From assembly GCA_028583415.1 (NCBI GenBank), contig CM053266.1:6953217-7017216 (forward strand): 64,000 nt of DNA, given 5' to 3'. The notes beneath the pieces are model-generated. The model did no database searches, was not told the DNA's origin, and saw nothing but the letters and a program-made list of their open reading frames with translations. The translations under genes and the position numbers were made by a program. Source of the stretch: Protea cynaroides (Eukaryota > Streptophyta > Magnoliopsida > Proteales > Proteaceae). Shown piece by piece: positions 12,130-23,951 of this stretch (its first letter is position 1; every line of letters begins with the position of its first letter).

Positions 12130-12409
12130 CTTAGTTGTTTAGTTATGGGAACATGTAATTGATTGTTTTACTTGATTTTATGTCTTGAGGTATATTGGAG
12201 ATAACTGGATACTTAATTATTCTATCACTGTCAGGTACTCAGTTCATTAGTATTAAAGACTTCCGCTATCATTTATTTACTCTGATTTTGCTTGTGGAAT
12301 GTATCTAGTTTAATGGAAATGGCATGGCTTATACGATATCCCGATTGAGCCTTTGGTTTATGGACGGTTCATCACACCATTCTGGTTGGTTCAGAATTGG
12401 GGTGTGACA

Positions 12410-13821
12410 TGGTGACCCCCATGAATAGTAAACATTGTGGAAATTGGGTAAATATTAACTAAAGTTGAATGATTGACCTATGTTGATAAGGGAATTGAAT
12501 GCGAGGTCGACCTACCCCTAGGACCAACATTCGTATTAAGAAATTTCCTACAAGTTAGACCCTGTAATGGGAAAAGAATCTATTAAAGGCTTGGGACATA
12601 TTTTATAATGAAGATTGGTTTTTGACTATATTAGAAGCAGGTTTAATTAAGAATGTTGAATTTCCATGTACCCGAAGATAAGAACTTTAATGAAGTTAAG
12701 AAGCCAAAAGCTTATATGAAAAACCTGTTTTGAAGAGTCTGACTTAAAGTGAAGCATTAAGGAAAATAATGGGCATTATCAAGCTTCAATGGTATTGAGA
12801 AATTAATATGAGAATATGGAATTGGAAAATTGGATCTAAGTATGACATTAATGAATGTGACCGGGATTTAACTAAGTTCCATGCATTTTGAGAGATAATA
12901 GATCACAATAATACAAGGAAAGATTATGAGCATCAGGAGACATTGAAGGATATTACCAGCGGATGTTAGAGTTATATTTTTCTCATTAAAACCAAAGGAG
13001 TTGAGACTCGAAATGGATAGAAATCGAAAAATCAAAATACTATTTAAGTAAATGATCGAAGTATCGATGTTATGATCTGAAGAACGGATATGATTGAGAT
13101 AGGGGCAATGACTTATTCCAACGTAAATTGATGGAGATACATGATCGAAAAAATACAATAGATATTGGAAATGATGTTAGTACAGAGGAGAAGAGGTATG
13201 TTGATATTATACTTAATTGAGGATCATGGTAGAAAAGATAAGAGAAATGATTTAAGAAAGACTTGAGAGAAATAAAAGCAGTGAAGGAAATAAGGGTTTG
13301 ATTTTCGTCACCCTCAAAGGAGGTGGAAATCATAAGATATTTCTTTTCAAGGGGTAAGAAGATTTGAACGAAGATAGATGTATGATATTAACTTTAAGAG
13401 GGTCAAATAGACGTGACTATACCAACAAACGGCCATTCCATGACTACGCTAGTAATTATGCTATATTCTACGGGTAATGTGAGGAAACATCACAGACCCT
13501 ACTCACCGACTACCTAACTGCCTCAACCTATGCAGGTTCATTTGGTAAGGTGGAACCTTTGACTATTGAAGGCGTAAATTGCCTCAACCGCAGGCTGACT
13601 TGTGTATACAGTGGAACCTTCAACCATTAAACAAAAGAGAAGGCAAGAGAATTATGTCTCAGCACCTTGTGGAACCTGAGTCTAGCAAAGAGATCAATAA
13701 AGCCATAGGATTTTAGAATTTAAAAGAAGGTGGATGAGTGTTTGACATGAGTTTACCCCTATGATTGAGGGCATAGTTATGCCAAAATTTTGAGGACAAA
13801 ATTCTTTTAAGGGGGTGGAGC
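12410..13821 (+). mobile_element. Decayed 3' internal end of older element B
   Basis: No ORF or protein motif survives that I can read with confidence. The end (about 13780-13821) has the signature of this group's pol end and PPT: TTTTGAGGACAAAATTC, then AAGGGGGTGGAGC, directly followed by an LTR start. The region is inferred to be pol remains beyond recognition. Confidence 0.5.
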
Positions 13822-16720
13822 TGTAAGACCAGTATCCAAATCCCATTACGATACATATATTTTGGGCATGTGTCGGGTCTTCCTAAGTATGAGCATATCG
13901 AATCGACATAAGCAAGATAATGAATTAAATGAGAAACGATGCCAAGTTACTAAATTGAATCCCTTTTGGAAGTAGATCACACCAAAGAGTGCTAAGGAAT
14001 GTCTCGGACCCTGCTTATACGAACCCCAAAGGTCTGACTCGCACGCGCCTAGAACTGGCTGACCCAAATGAGGTTTGGCACTATGTAGAGGGCGTACGAT
14101 CGACTACCAACCATACGGTCCAGCCGCACCTCCTGTGCGTGGAATCATGTTGGGAACCGACTGAAAGTGAACCCACTGTTCAAAATTGGTCTTCTCCCTC
14201 CATGACCGACTAAAATTGGATTTCCTGCATGGTAATTGACATTGATTGAGTTATGAATGGAAGGTGAAGAAAAGATTCTCCCCCTTTCCATCAATAGTTC
14301 CCCATGGTAAAATTTATTCTCTTAATCTAACCAAAAGAAAAGAAGTTGAGAGAGAGAACTTTGACGCACGACCAGAGAGAAAAGAAGGAGAGGAAAAAGA
14401 AAGGAAAAAAAGAAAGGAAGAAGAAAAAAGGAAGCTCTTCTCTCCTAGTAACCCCCAATAGGAGAGATCGCAGAGAATAAAGAGAAGAAAAGAAAGGGAC
14501 CAACCTTTGAAGCATCAATCTACATGCTAAAAAGCTTGAAAGGGATACCCTCTATAAGTTCCTCCCTAACTTCACAAAAAAAAAAAAAAAACCTTTTTTG
14601 TTAATGGGAATGAATGGAAAGATGCAAAGCATGGCTGAGGGAGTATTGGATCCTAGCCATGATTTGTGAAGCTTGATGAATAGAGTGATTATAAAATTAA
14701 AAAGGATAAAAATAAACCATTTTTCATGGTAGAGCCATAAGCATACTGTTCATCGATCCAAATAGAGGACAATGGTATACATGGCATAACTATAAGTTCG
14801 AATGGATCATTGAAAATTTTAAACAAAGGATCCATGGAATGTTGGAAAGCCTAGAATGATTGTTAGAGACTCTAGTAACACCTTAGGAGACCCAAGATCA
14901 TGATTCAATATCGGATCCGAAAGATGGAAACTAGATCTGAAAGAATTAAAACCAAATCTGAGATCTTGGTAGTTTGTTGAATCGAAACGGTATCCATAAC
15001 TATACATAGATGTTGAGTTTTGAAACCAAACTCAATGTATAGACCATTAAAAATGTGAGAAACACGTCAAAAGAAATTCAGAGTCTAGATGGCCACAATC
15101 TGACGTACGGTCTATGACGTGCCGCACAGCCTAGCCAAAGTGACGTACGGTCTCGCACATGCCACACGCCATTTCAGCACCAAAAGTTGACCAAACTTGG
15201 CTGGTGACTCCCTGATAATTTATTAAAATTTATTGAGGGACTAAAACCCTGAAATTTGTATGTCTCAATGCGAAAATTTATCGCACATCATGAATATTGA
15301 AAATACGTGATAGTATACATCTTAAACTCAGTAATCATGAAATTCTATGACAAAATGGGACCATAAACCAACCCTACAGAGGTTAGGTGAGTGTCTCTGG
15401 TGTCAACAGTGTTAAACAGCCGTGGTTTGACATGCAGTCAACCTAGTGCCACACACTTGGTGGCCAATGATCGTGCGATTAACTACGTGCCGCACGAGAT
15501 ACCAAGCTCTATTGATGACCACCCTTGGTCAATGACTCTACAGGACTTCTATGAGCCTAGTTGTAGGTATAGATTTCCGAAATCAATGCTCATAGGTGTT
15601 ATGTAGGATGTTCTAACCAGTTAAACCCTATGTAACTTACTATTTAATATTACGATTGACAAGTAACCTTAGACATCATGTAAGGAAACTTCAGGAATGA
15701 GAAACCAGAACCCCTGACTTCTTGATAAGAAGTCCTTCTTAGTATTAAGGCGTTCAAAAGGAAATCCTTGCTAGTAAGTGTTTCGTCTTATGGATGATTG
15801 GTGCGGATAGCACTGGATTCCTATGGATAGTAGGCTTTTTATAAGCGTAGACGCACCCAAGAGTTATGAACAGTAACGAATGAATTTAATATGATGAGCC
15901 CTAGATGCTATGGCAGGATAAGAAAACAAATAAATGGAAGGCTTAAAACATCAGATAAGCTACAAAGCTATGAACACCAGAATAACGGACTTAAAGAGAC
16001 ATTTAATTAATTCTATCAAATAATGCATTAACAAATATTATTGTTTATGATTTGAAATCCTTAGCTACGAGAGCTCTGGTAGACAACTACTCGATCAACT
16101 TGCTAAGGGCTACTTTAAAATAACAATAAGGGAACTAAACCTTTTGTTTGATAGATTAGTTCTTTGAATTATGTTGAGTGATGTTATGAGATTGATAACA
16201 TGCCTAGTGTGTGATAACATGTCATCCAATAAACAATATTGTTTGCTCATCCATATGCATTCTCTTGTGTGGGATCAGTGAAACCCATAGTGGTTCGGAA
16301 GCGGGGTGGAATGAGACGCCTCGTGACCTCTCCATGAAAGATAGAGCTGGTCTTGTTGTTCCATGATGTTTGGTTAAGTCAGTAAGGAGGAAGGCGGGTG
16401 GAATGGGACGCTTGCACCACTTCTTACTGGCATTATTTTGCATTGACCATATGTAAACTAGCCAAGTCACGATATCCTAAGTGGGGACCGAACGAATCTT
16501 TGATAATATTGTCATCATCTAATTGTTCTCAAATGGGTCCCTTCAATGGTTTGAAATATTACAATGTGACAAAAGAATCAATTAAAAGGGATCTGATGAG
16601 AGGTAGGCCGCGGTCCAATACCACTGAGAAGCAGAAGCAATGGGCTTCCGAGAGAAGAGGTAAGTCGTGTTCCAATGCCACTAAGAAGCAGAAGTTGTGG
16701 GCTTCCGAGAGAAGAGATAA
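13822..16720 (+). repeat. Element B LTR, left part
   Basis: Starts TGTAAGACCA after a PPT. Same order of landmarks as the other LTRs: motif clusters built on GTACGGTC/GTGCCGCAC (14080-14140 and 15090-15170), a GA-rich leader (14330-14490), a run of A (about 14576-14592), and the CATGTCATCCAAT block (about 16217) seen in every LTR of the group. No protein-coding gene is evident. Its right part is probably 41970-43216, displaced by plastid DNA and later insertions. Confidence 0.6.
16600..16713 (+). repeat. 57-bp direct repeat, two copies plus the start of a third
   Basis: 16600-16656 and 16657-16713 are near-identical 57-bp units (19 codons). A third begins at 16714 and resumes at 37955 after element C, showing that C landed inside the repeat. 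Confidence 0.8.
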
Positions 16721-17070
16721 TGTAAGACCCGTATTGAGTCTTACCACCTTGTACCAGGTCTACCTATCATGGTCGAGCCAAATGGACCAAGTGCGTGAAG
16801 GAAATAGCAAGACTAGGTATTAAACTGACCCAAAAATAGTAGAATAGGGGGTAGGGTCGCATACCTAAACAGGTAGGGTCGATCCCACCTCATTAGGAAG
16901 TTAGACCCCTGATTTTTAGACCTAGGGTCTGACAACTGAGACCCTAGGGTTGACGGGATCTCCGACCCCCTCATCGACCCTAGGATCACCGACAAAAACC
17001 GTAAATAGGAAACTTTCCAAATTTCAAGGGGATTCTTTCCTAATCTCAATGGGACTTATTTTGGGAGGTT
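16721..17070 (+). repeat. Element C 5' LTR, first 350 bp
   Basis: TGTAAGACCC start and U3 with GGGTCGA-type motifs. It breaks off at AGGTT (17066-17070), the left target duplication of D, and resumes at 26364. Confidence 0.92.
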
Positions 17071-19475
17071 TGTAAGACCCGCACGCCATGAACCCGGCCT
17101 AACCTTACATTTTGTGTCGGGACCCATCTACATATCATGGTCGAGCCAAGTGGACCAAGTGTGTGAAGAAACCCAAGACCTAATATGAAAATTTACCCAA
17201 AAACAGTCAAAATGAGGGTAGGGTCGCATGTTTTAACAGACAGGTCCGACCCTCCCATCGACCCTCACCATCGACCCTCAACCAGGGTCGATGAGGGTCT
17301 ATGAGTTGTCCGACCCTCTCATCGACCCTCACCATCGTCCCTCTATACTCGGGAAAAACAGCACGAACCGAAAATTAGGAAACCTTCCTAATTTCGATTG
17401 GAACCTTTCCTAAACTCAATGGGACTTATTTTGGGAGGTTTTACTCTATAAATAGGACGTCCCTAAGCCTCTTTCACTCCTTTTTACAACCCTAATTGGA
17501 TTGAGAGAAAGAGAAGATAAGGAAGAGAAGAAGAGAAGGAAAACTTGAAGAAAAGGCTAAGGAAGAAGAGGAAATTCAGAGAAACTCTGAATCTCAGCAA
17601 AACTAAGGTATGAATACATTCCTCATGATTTAGTTAAGACTTTAGTATGGTTTATGAAGAGGATATGACTTAGAAGAAACCCAAATCATCCATTCATGGT
17701 TAGGTTTTCATGGAAAACCATGGAGGAATTCATTGAAACCATGTAGGTGAATAAAGTATAGTTCTAAACCATAGAACATGTATAGAATGAATGGTGGAAG
17801 CAAGCCATAGGACCCCAAACATGAAGAATGAATTAAAAATTGGAAATTGGACCAGAGTGCACCGAGGGTCGCACACAGGGTCGATAGACCCATCGACATT
17901 ATGCATTCTGACCATCGACCCTCAGCATTCGAAAAGTTCAGACAGAGGGTAGGGTCGATAGACCCATCGACCCTATGCATTCTGAGCATCGACCCTCTGA
18001 TCGACCCTCAGTTAACAGCATAGTTTTTAAATTGGAAATTAATTCTAATTAAATTCTATCGACTTTGTTAGGTTTGCTAGCAATATAATAACAATATAAA
18101 GGTGATTCTAAAGCTTGGAAGAGGATCTAATAACAAGCAAAGGTGAGGGAACAAGACCTAAACTAATTGGTTAATAATAAATTGTTTTTAATTCTTGAGT
18201 CCAATGCCATATTGATTCTATGCGTGTATGCTTGTATGTGCATTTAACATGTCATCCAATATTTCTATTATTTGTCCATGCATACTTACTTTATTGTTTA
18301 TAACATGGTGATGATGATGATGATAGGAATAGGCATGTGAATGTTTGTGTTTGGCTAGTGTATATGGTGCGGGTAGGGATGGTATCAATCGGTACAGCCA
18401 TGACCGTTCTTCATGGGGTGTATATTGTGCCATGGTCTAATCAAGTCATGTCCACTAAGCAAGTGTTAGTGTGCTTGATGCGAGGGGAGCATCAGGGGGA
18501 GGACGTGGCATTGTGGTTCAGCCTGGTCACCAGACTCTAGCTCTATCTCTACTCAAGTCTTGTCCACTAACATCGTCGTATCGCCATTACCTTAGTGGAA
18601 CTAATATGTCGTAGGGCATCAGGGGGGACGTGGCATTGTGGTTCAGCCTGGTCACCAGACCTTAGCTCTATCTCTATGGATGTATTGAGGGATGCTGGGG
18701 TGAGGCCTTGGATACATTATTTGACATTATGGTTGGTTAGTTGCGAGCCCAGTTTGCAAGCCCTCGTCAACAGGGGCTTACGTGTTGGTATGGGCAACCG
18801 GTGCAGCCATGCCATTTTCATGGGGTGTATATTGTCCATGGTGGGTGCATGTGGGGCGACGGTGCCGTTTTCATTGGGTGTTTCCACACACTCGTGTATA
18901 GAGGTGCGGCGGCCACCTATCCTTCCTATAGCACATTGCAAACTTTAAATCAGACCAAAGATATGAATTGATTGCATGCATATGTATTGTTGCATTGTTT
19001 TGTTTGCTCACTGAGCCGTGATGTGTGCTCACCCTTTCGAATTCGAATACTTTTAGTTGATGATGCAGGTACCACCGTTGAAGATTATATGAACGCTCCT
19101 GTGTATGGGCATGTGGCAACAATGGAAGCTGAAGACATAGTGGATACGCATGACTCCTCTTGCGAGTGCAACTCATGCGTATTCGATTAGATTTTGTTTT
19201 ATTTATTTGGATTTAGTAAAGACATGTATTCGATATTTTATTTATGTCTCGGTTAAAACAACATAATTGGATATTTTATTTATGAGTATCACAGTTAGAA
19301 TTTCTCAGTTCATTATCTGTAAGACTTCCGCTATTTATTTTATTACCTCTGATTAATGTGGAATGTGTTTTGGTTTATCATATGTGGGATAGCCTATTTT
19401 GAGATCCTGGTTGAACCGTTGGTTTATTGACGGTTCATCACACTATTCCGAATGGTACGGAATTGGGGTGTGACA
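17071..19475 (+). repeat. Element D 5' LTR
   Basis: TGTAAGACCC to TGTGACA. TATAAATA at 17447-17454, GA-rich leader about 17500-17590, predicted donor ACTAAG|GTATG near 17607. GGGTCGA-type motifs lie in U3 (about 17220-17340) and in the leader intron (about 17870-18010). 33-codon ORF at 19089-19190. Confidence 0.95.
19089..19190 (+). CDS. LTR-encoded conserved 33-aa ORF (element D 5' LTR)
   Basis: MNAPVYGHVATME start, THDSSCECNSCVFD end, intact and 33 codons. It follows GATGATGCAG, the predicted acceptor. Its survival in an element with a ruined pol argues for a role in cis or for constraint on the LTR itself. Confidence 0.5.
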   Translation: MNAPVYGHVATMEAEDIVDTHDSSCECNSCVFD

Positions 19476-19478
19476 ACT

Positions 19479-19490
19479 TGGTATCAGAGC
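19479..19490 (+). other. Primer binding site, element D
   Basis: TGGTATCAGAGC, intact, three bases past the LTR end. Confidence 0.92.
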
Positions 19491-21120
19491 TCTCATAGGC
19501 CTTACCCATTAAACCTGAATACTTCCACTAGAGTCCATGAACTGAGTTAGGATAAATTAAAAGCTTTAATACAAACAAACCATAAGCACCTGTGTTGGTT
19601 GAGACAGAAATTAAACAAGACGATAATGTACATATAAAAGGTGGAACCATATATATACACTCACACAGAAAGGGGAGACCAAGAATTATCCTAATAAATA
19701 AATAATTTAGGGTATTATCTATAAGTTGGGTAGTTATCCAAGTATACAAGGATATAGTACAGTAGCTTGAAGGGAGCATCTATAAAGCAGAAAATTGGAA
19801 CACCGAGTTGGTACTCCCAAGATGTGAAACTCGATGTAAGACAGAGGAAGAAGGAAAATGGCTAGTAATGCCAAAACCCCTGTAGAGATAAAGGAAAAGA
19901 TCTCGGGCTAAATCCAAACAGAGATAAGAGGATAAGGGCCATGTAAGTAGATATGTTTATATAGGATGCGGTGCATTTTACTCTTATGATTATAGAGGAT
20001 GCACATACTTGATTTTAATTCTCGTACCTTGACAGGATACCTTCTTGAATTAACCTGTCAATTGGAGTTATAGATATTGTTGCTTTAGTATTAGTTCTGA
20101 TTATACCAATCTGAACCATTCTCATGATCGACAACATGATCAGAGATATGAACTGAATGAATAGTTAAATGTTTAATCGTGTTGAGCGTACATCTTCTGA
20201 TTTATACCTGATTTATTGATGTACGAAATCTTTCTATTGATTTATACTTGATTTACCGATGTTTGAAATCTTTCTCCAGATTTACTCCTGTAGTGCCTTG
20301 ACCAATGGCATTATATATTCGATAGAACCTGTAACCATGAGGTTAAGAACTGAAAAACCTCTATTCCATGTATTTGGACCACCGTGCAACCTAACGATCT
20401 TTGGATGTCGGTTGGATTACCACAGATTTACTCCTGATCCTTGAAACCTAGATTCGCTAGATAAAGTAAGTGGTTGTCATTATGATAATTGAAAGAAGGA
20501 AGAGAATTATTTTGGACGCACATTCTGATTCATAAACTCCCTGACCTTTGTTGATAAAGATGTTTAGTGATAATGGGATTATTGGAAGGAAGATGATTGG
20601 ATTCAGATTAACTGCTATAGTCAAGAGACCTCCGATGAAGTAATGGAGAATCTATTTTGAGATTTCTAAGTGATGGATATGAGTCATGTCTATAAAAGAG
20701 TGCATGAGAAAAATGAAAACTATCAAGAGTAGCCAGTAAGGAAATAGATAGCACTCAAGTAGAATTAAAGAGGGTTATATCGGTATGAATTTTGACAAGG
20801 TAGAAGATTCCTAAAGGCAAATTTAATAATGGATACACGGATAAGTCATGGCATAAGTAGTACTCGATTTAATACAATGATAATTGAGTTATGCCCAATG
20901 TTGAGGGATATGATTAAGTAAAGACCAAATAGTTTGGCTGAATTAATGAATTTATAAGCATATACCCTAATGCTTATAGATAGACTTGGGATATGAAGTA
21001 ACAATCACAAGATTTTTCAAGGTATATGGAAGTGAGAGCAAGGTAGAACATCAAGGATAAAAGAAATACAAGCTAATGAGTGCAATATGAGATTTTGATG
21101 ATAGTCCTTGAAGAATCAAA
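19491..21120 (+). other. Element D interior, unrecognised part
   Basis: After about 100 bases similar to the A and C leaders, I see no gag, protease or antisense gene, and no convincing ORF. The antisense gene present here in A, C, E and F is absent. Confidence 0.5.
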
Positions 21121-23811
21121 AGAGATGAGGGAACTAAATAAGCTCACGATCAAGAATCAATATCTACAACCTCAGATCAATGACTTATTTAACTAGTTTC
21201 AAGGAGCAAAGGTATTTTCTAAGGTTGATCTTCGATCAAGATATCCTCAGCTGAAGAATTTGGACAGCGATATCTCGAAGATATCTTTTAATAATTGGAT
21301 TGGCCAATTATGAGTTCTCAATTATGACGTTTGGATTAACCAATGCCCTTACATCTTTTATGGAGCTGATGAACTGGGTGTTTCATGACATGTTGGACAC
21401 GTTGGTCATAGTTTTCATAGATGATATTTTGATTTATTCCAAGAATGAAGCAACTCATACAATGGATCTTGGAGTAGCTCCACAACAGTTGAGAAGGGAA
21501 AAGCTTTATGCCAATTCCAAGGAATATGAGACCCGATTAAACAAAGTGATATTAGTAGATCACGTAGCGTCATAAAAAGGAATAAAGTGGCCCCTATTAA
21601 GATAGAAGTAAACACATGGTGAGAAACACCTAAAGAATTTTGCGAAGATCAGAAGTTTCTTGGGTTTAGTTGGTTATTACAGACGATTTTTGGAGGACCA
21701 CTCTAAGATCGCAATACCTCTTACCAAGCTAACCAGGAAAGGAGATGAGTTTAATTGGACTAACAAGTGTGAAGAATGTTTCCAAACTCTAAAAGTAGGG
21801 TTGATATCATCTCACATCTTGATCGTTTCGGCACCAGGGAATCCTTTTACCCTATCCATTGGAGCTTCCGGATTGGATCTAGGATGCGGGTTGATGTAAG
21901 GTAAATAAGCGATTTCATATGCTTTAAGAAAACTGAAAAGAGCATGAGAAGAGTTACCCAACTCATGATTGGAGTAAACAGTTGTGATTCATGCAATCAA
22001 GACTTGGAGACATTATTTAAATGGAAAGGAATTTTAGATTAGATCGGATTACAAGTGTTTTATTTATCTCTTCATTAGAAAGAGTTGAACATGAGGATAA
22101 GAAGATGGCTGAAATTACTCAAGGATTAAGACGGGGATATCTAGTATCATCCAAGGAAGGCTAGTGAAGTAACTAAGACCTTAAGCAAAAAGGGAATTAT
22201 GAAGTCCAAGGAAGGACCCAGTATAAATGCTGCCTTATGTTCCGCAGCAACAGATTCAGATTTGGAAGAAGAGTAACTTATAATAGAAGCTAGTGACGAT
22301 CCAATTGAGCGAGAATTTATGGATGAACTTATGGAGCAATAATTCGGCTACGTTTGTGGCATTAAAGATCATCTCTAAATTGATGGATTAAGTAAAAGTA
22401 GTAATTTTGTTAAATCTATATATAAGAACAATGCAAGAAGATTTAGAGCAAGAAAAACCCAAACCTGACTTACTTTGGATGCGGAGACGGTACTCAGATA
22501 CAAAGGTAGATTCTGAATACCTGAAGATAATGACTCGGATATCATGAAGAGGATAATGATAAGAGCCCATTGTACTCAAAATTCAGGATATACTGGAGTA
22601 CCAATATGTATCATGACCTGAAGAGATTGTACTAGTAAAGAGGACTGATAACAAATGTGGTTTAGTGCGTGTTCCAGTGTCTGAATTATCAGCAAGTAAA
22701 GGCTAGAGGACAAAGACCAACATGGCTTACAACAACAACTATTAGAACCAGTTTGAAAGCGAAACTGCATTACAATTAACTATGTCACTGATTTGCCACT
22801 GACCACTGATCGGTTGACGCAGTTTGGGTGATTGTTGATCGTCTTATGAAGATAGCTCATTCCATTGCTATACGACCTCGGTATGCTTTGGAGCGGCTAA
22901 CTAAGCTCTATATGGATAATATTGCCAGATTGAATGGTATGCATGAGAGCTTAGTGTCGGGCAAAGACTTATGCCTTATTTCGAAGTTTTGGAAGGATCT
23001 ATAGAAAACAATGGGGACAAAGTTGAAGTTTAGTACCACATTTTATCTCAAATCGATGGACAGTCGGAGCGGACTATACAGATCCTAAGAGATATGCCCC
23101 GAGCTTGTGAAATTGATTTCAATGAGCTTGAGTTGAGAAGTCACCGTGAATTGATGTTTTTATTAAGCTACCATGTAAATGTTACCTATGAAGCATGGTA
23201 CGATAGAAATATCAAATTCCTTTTCTTTTGGAATGAAGTTAGTGAATGAAGAGTTTTAAGACCTAAGTCAATTGCAGAAAACTGTTGAGTGGCAGACAAG
23301 ATCAAAGAAAAAGGGGCCAAGACAACTCAGGATTGTCAGGATAGACACCAAGACCTTGAGTTCGTCATAAATGACAAAGTGTTGTTTTTGGAGATATCAC
23401 TTATGCATGGTTTAAAACAATTCAATGAGAAGGGAAAGTTGTATTCTATATATGTGTTGGATTTTATAAACTTTGGGGAGACATAGAAAAGTTGTATATC
23501 AATTAGCGTTACCTCTATCCATGTCTAGTGTGCATGATGTATTTTGTGTGACTCTATTGAAGAAGTACATTGGAGATCCATATCAAAGGTATTGACCACG
23601 GAATCACTAGATTAGATAGAATGTTTAGCTATTGAAGTGGTACCAGCCTAGTTCACTAGTGGAAAGGTACAATGTTTCCAAAGCCAGGATAATTATTATG
23701 TGAAGGTAACCTGGCAAAGCCAATACGTGGAGAAGAGTGCATAGGAGGAAGAAGATGCAATGCAGAAATAGAATTCCCACCTATTGACTTCGAAGTAAAT
23801 TCAAAATTTTG
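21121..23811 (+). pseudogene. Element D RT-RNase H-integrase-chromodomain remains
   Basis: Fragments in order: an RT piece with ELNKLTIKN (about 21129), MTFGLTNA, and FIDDILIYSK (about 21415); a thumb/RNase H piece with GLVGYYRRFLEDHSK (about 21660) and a degraded LYTDAS region; an integrase with VDRL- and FSTTF-like traces (22830-23060); and a chromodomain-region trace near 23600-23780. The longest clean stretch is about 90 codons. The first part of RT is missing. No function is possible. Confidence 0.75.
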
Positions 23812-23951
23812 AGGATAAATTTTATTTTAAGGATGGGGGAGTTGTAAGATTCGTTTAAATTTTGAGGAAAAAATTTATTTAAGGATGGGGGAGTTGTAAG
23901 ATCTGTACTTTCAAATTTCGAGGACGAAATTTCTTTTAAGGGTGGTGGAGT
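23812..23951 (+). repeat. Tandemly triplicated PPT/LTR-start junction of element D
   Basis: Three successive units read TTTTGAGGA..AAATTT..TTTAAGG(A/G)TGG..GGAG followed by a stub of an LTR start: TGTAAGATTCG (about 23853), TGTAAGATCTG (about 23906), then the real LTR start TGAAAGACCC at 23952. They look like repeated plus-strand primer sites left by slippage or recombination. Confidence 0.75.

Larger units (their letters stand above)
1..12409 (+). mobile_element. Element A: Tekay-like Ty3/gypsy chromovirus, left end outside window
   Basis: Order on the + strand: 3' part of the 5' LTR (1-570), tRNA-iMet-type PBS, antisense accessory gene, gag, protease, RT, RNase H, integrase, chromodomain, PPT and a complete 3' LTR (10120-12409). 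The two LTR pieces match closely where they overlap (1-570 against about 11833-12409), so they belong to one element. A foreign solo LTR (1594-3913) interrupts the antisense gene. Coding regions carry many stops and frameshifts, so this copy is dead. Lineage is inferred from the pol motifs and the C-terminal chromodomain. Confidence 0.9.
10120..12409 (+). repeat. Element A 3' LTR
   Basis: TGTAAGACCC to TGTGACA, 2290 bp. In this subfamily the GGTCGA-type motif has TGTGG/CCACA arms instead of GGG/CCC, including a perfect 22-bp palindrome at 10278-10299. TATA-like TATATATA lies at 10492-10499, with a purine-rich leader at about 10528-10600, a predicted splice donor TTTAAG|GTATC at 10630/10631, and the 33-codon ORF at 12028-12129. 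Confidence 0.93.

Noticed and set aside
14246..14461. Lys/Glu-rich ORF at 14246-14461
   Set aside because: It is the translation of the GA-rich LTR leader of element B.
17708..17989. Recurring antisense ORFs in LTRs (MLRMHRVDGSIDP.. type; also at 24589-24870, 53192 and 62805)
   Set aside because: They are translations of the GGGTCGA repeat clusters. They recur because the LTRs are homologous, the frames shift between copies, and no cross-subfamily protein conservation is seen.
18218..18433. ORFs with a run of His (HHHHHH) on the minus strand of LTRs
   Set aside because: They come from the GAT/ATG microsatellite in the LTR and are not genes.
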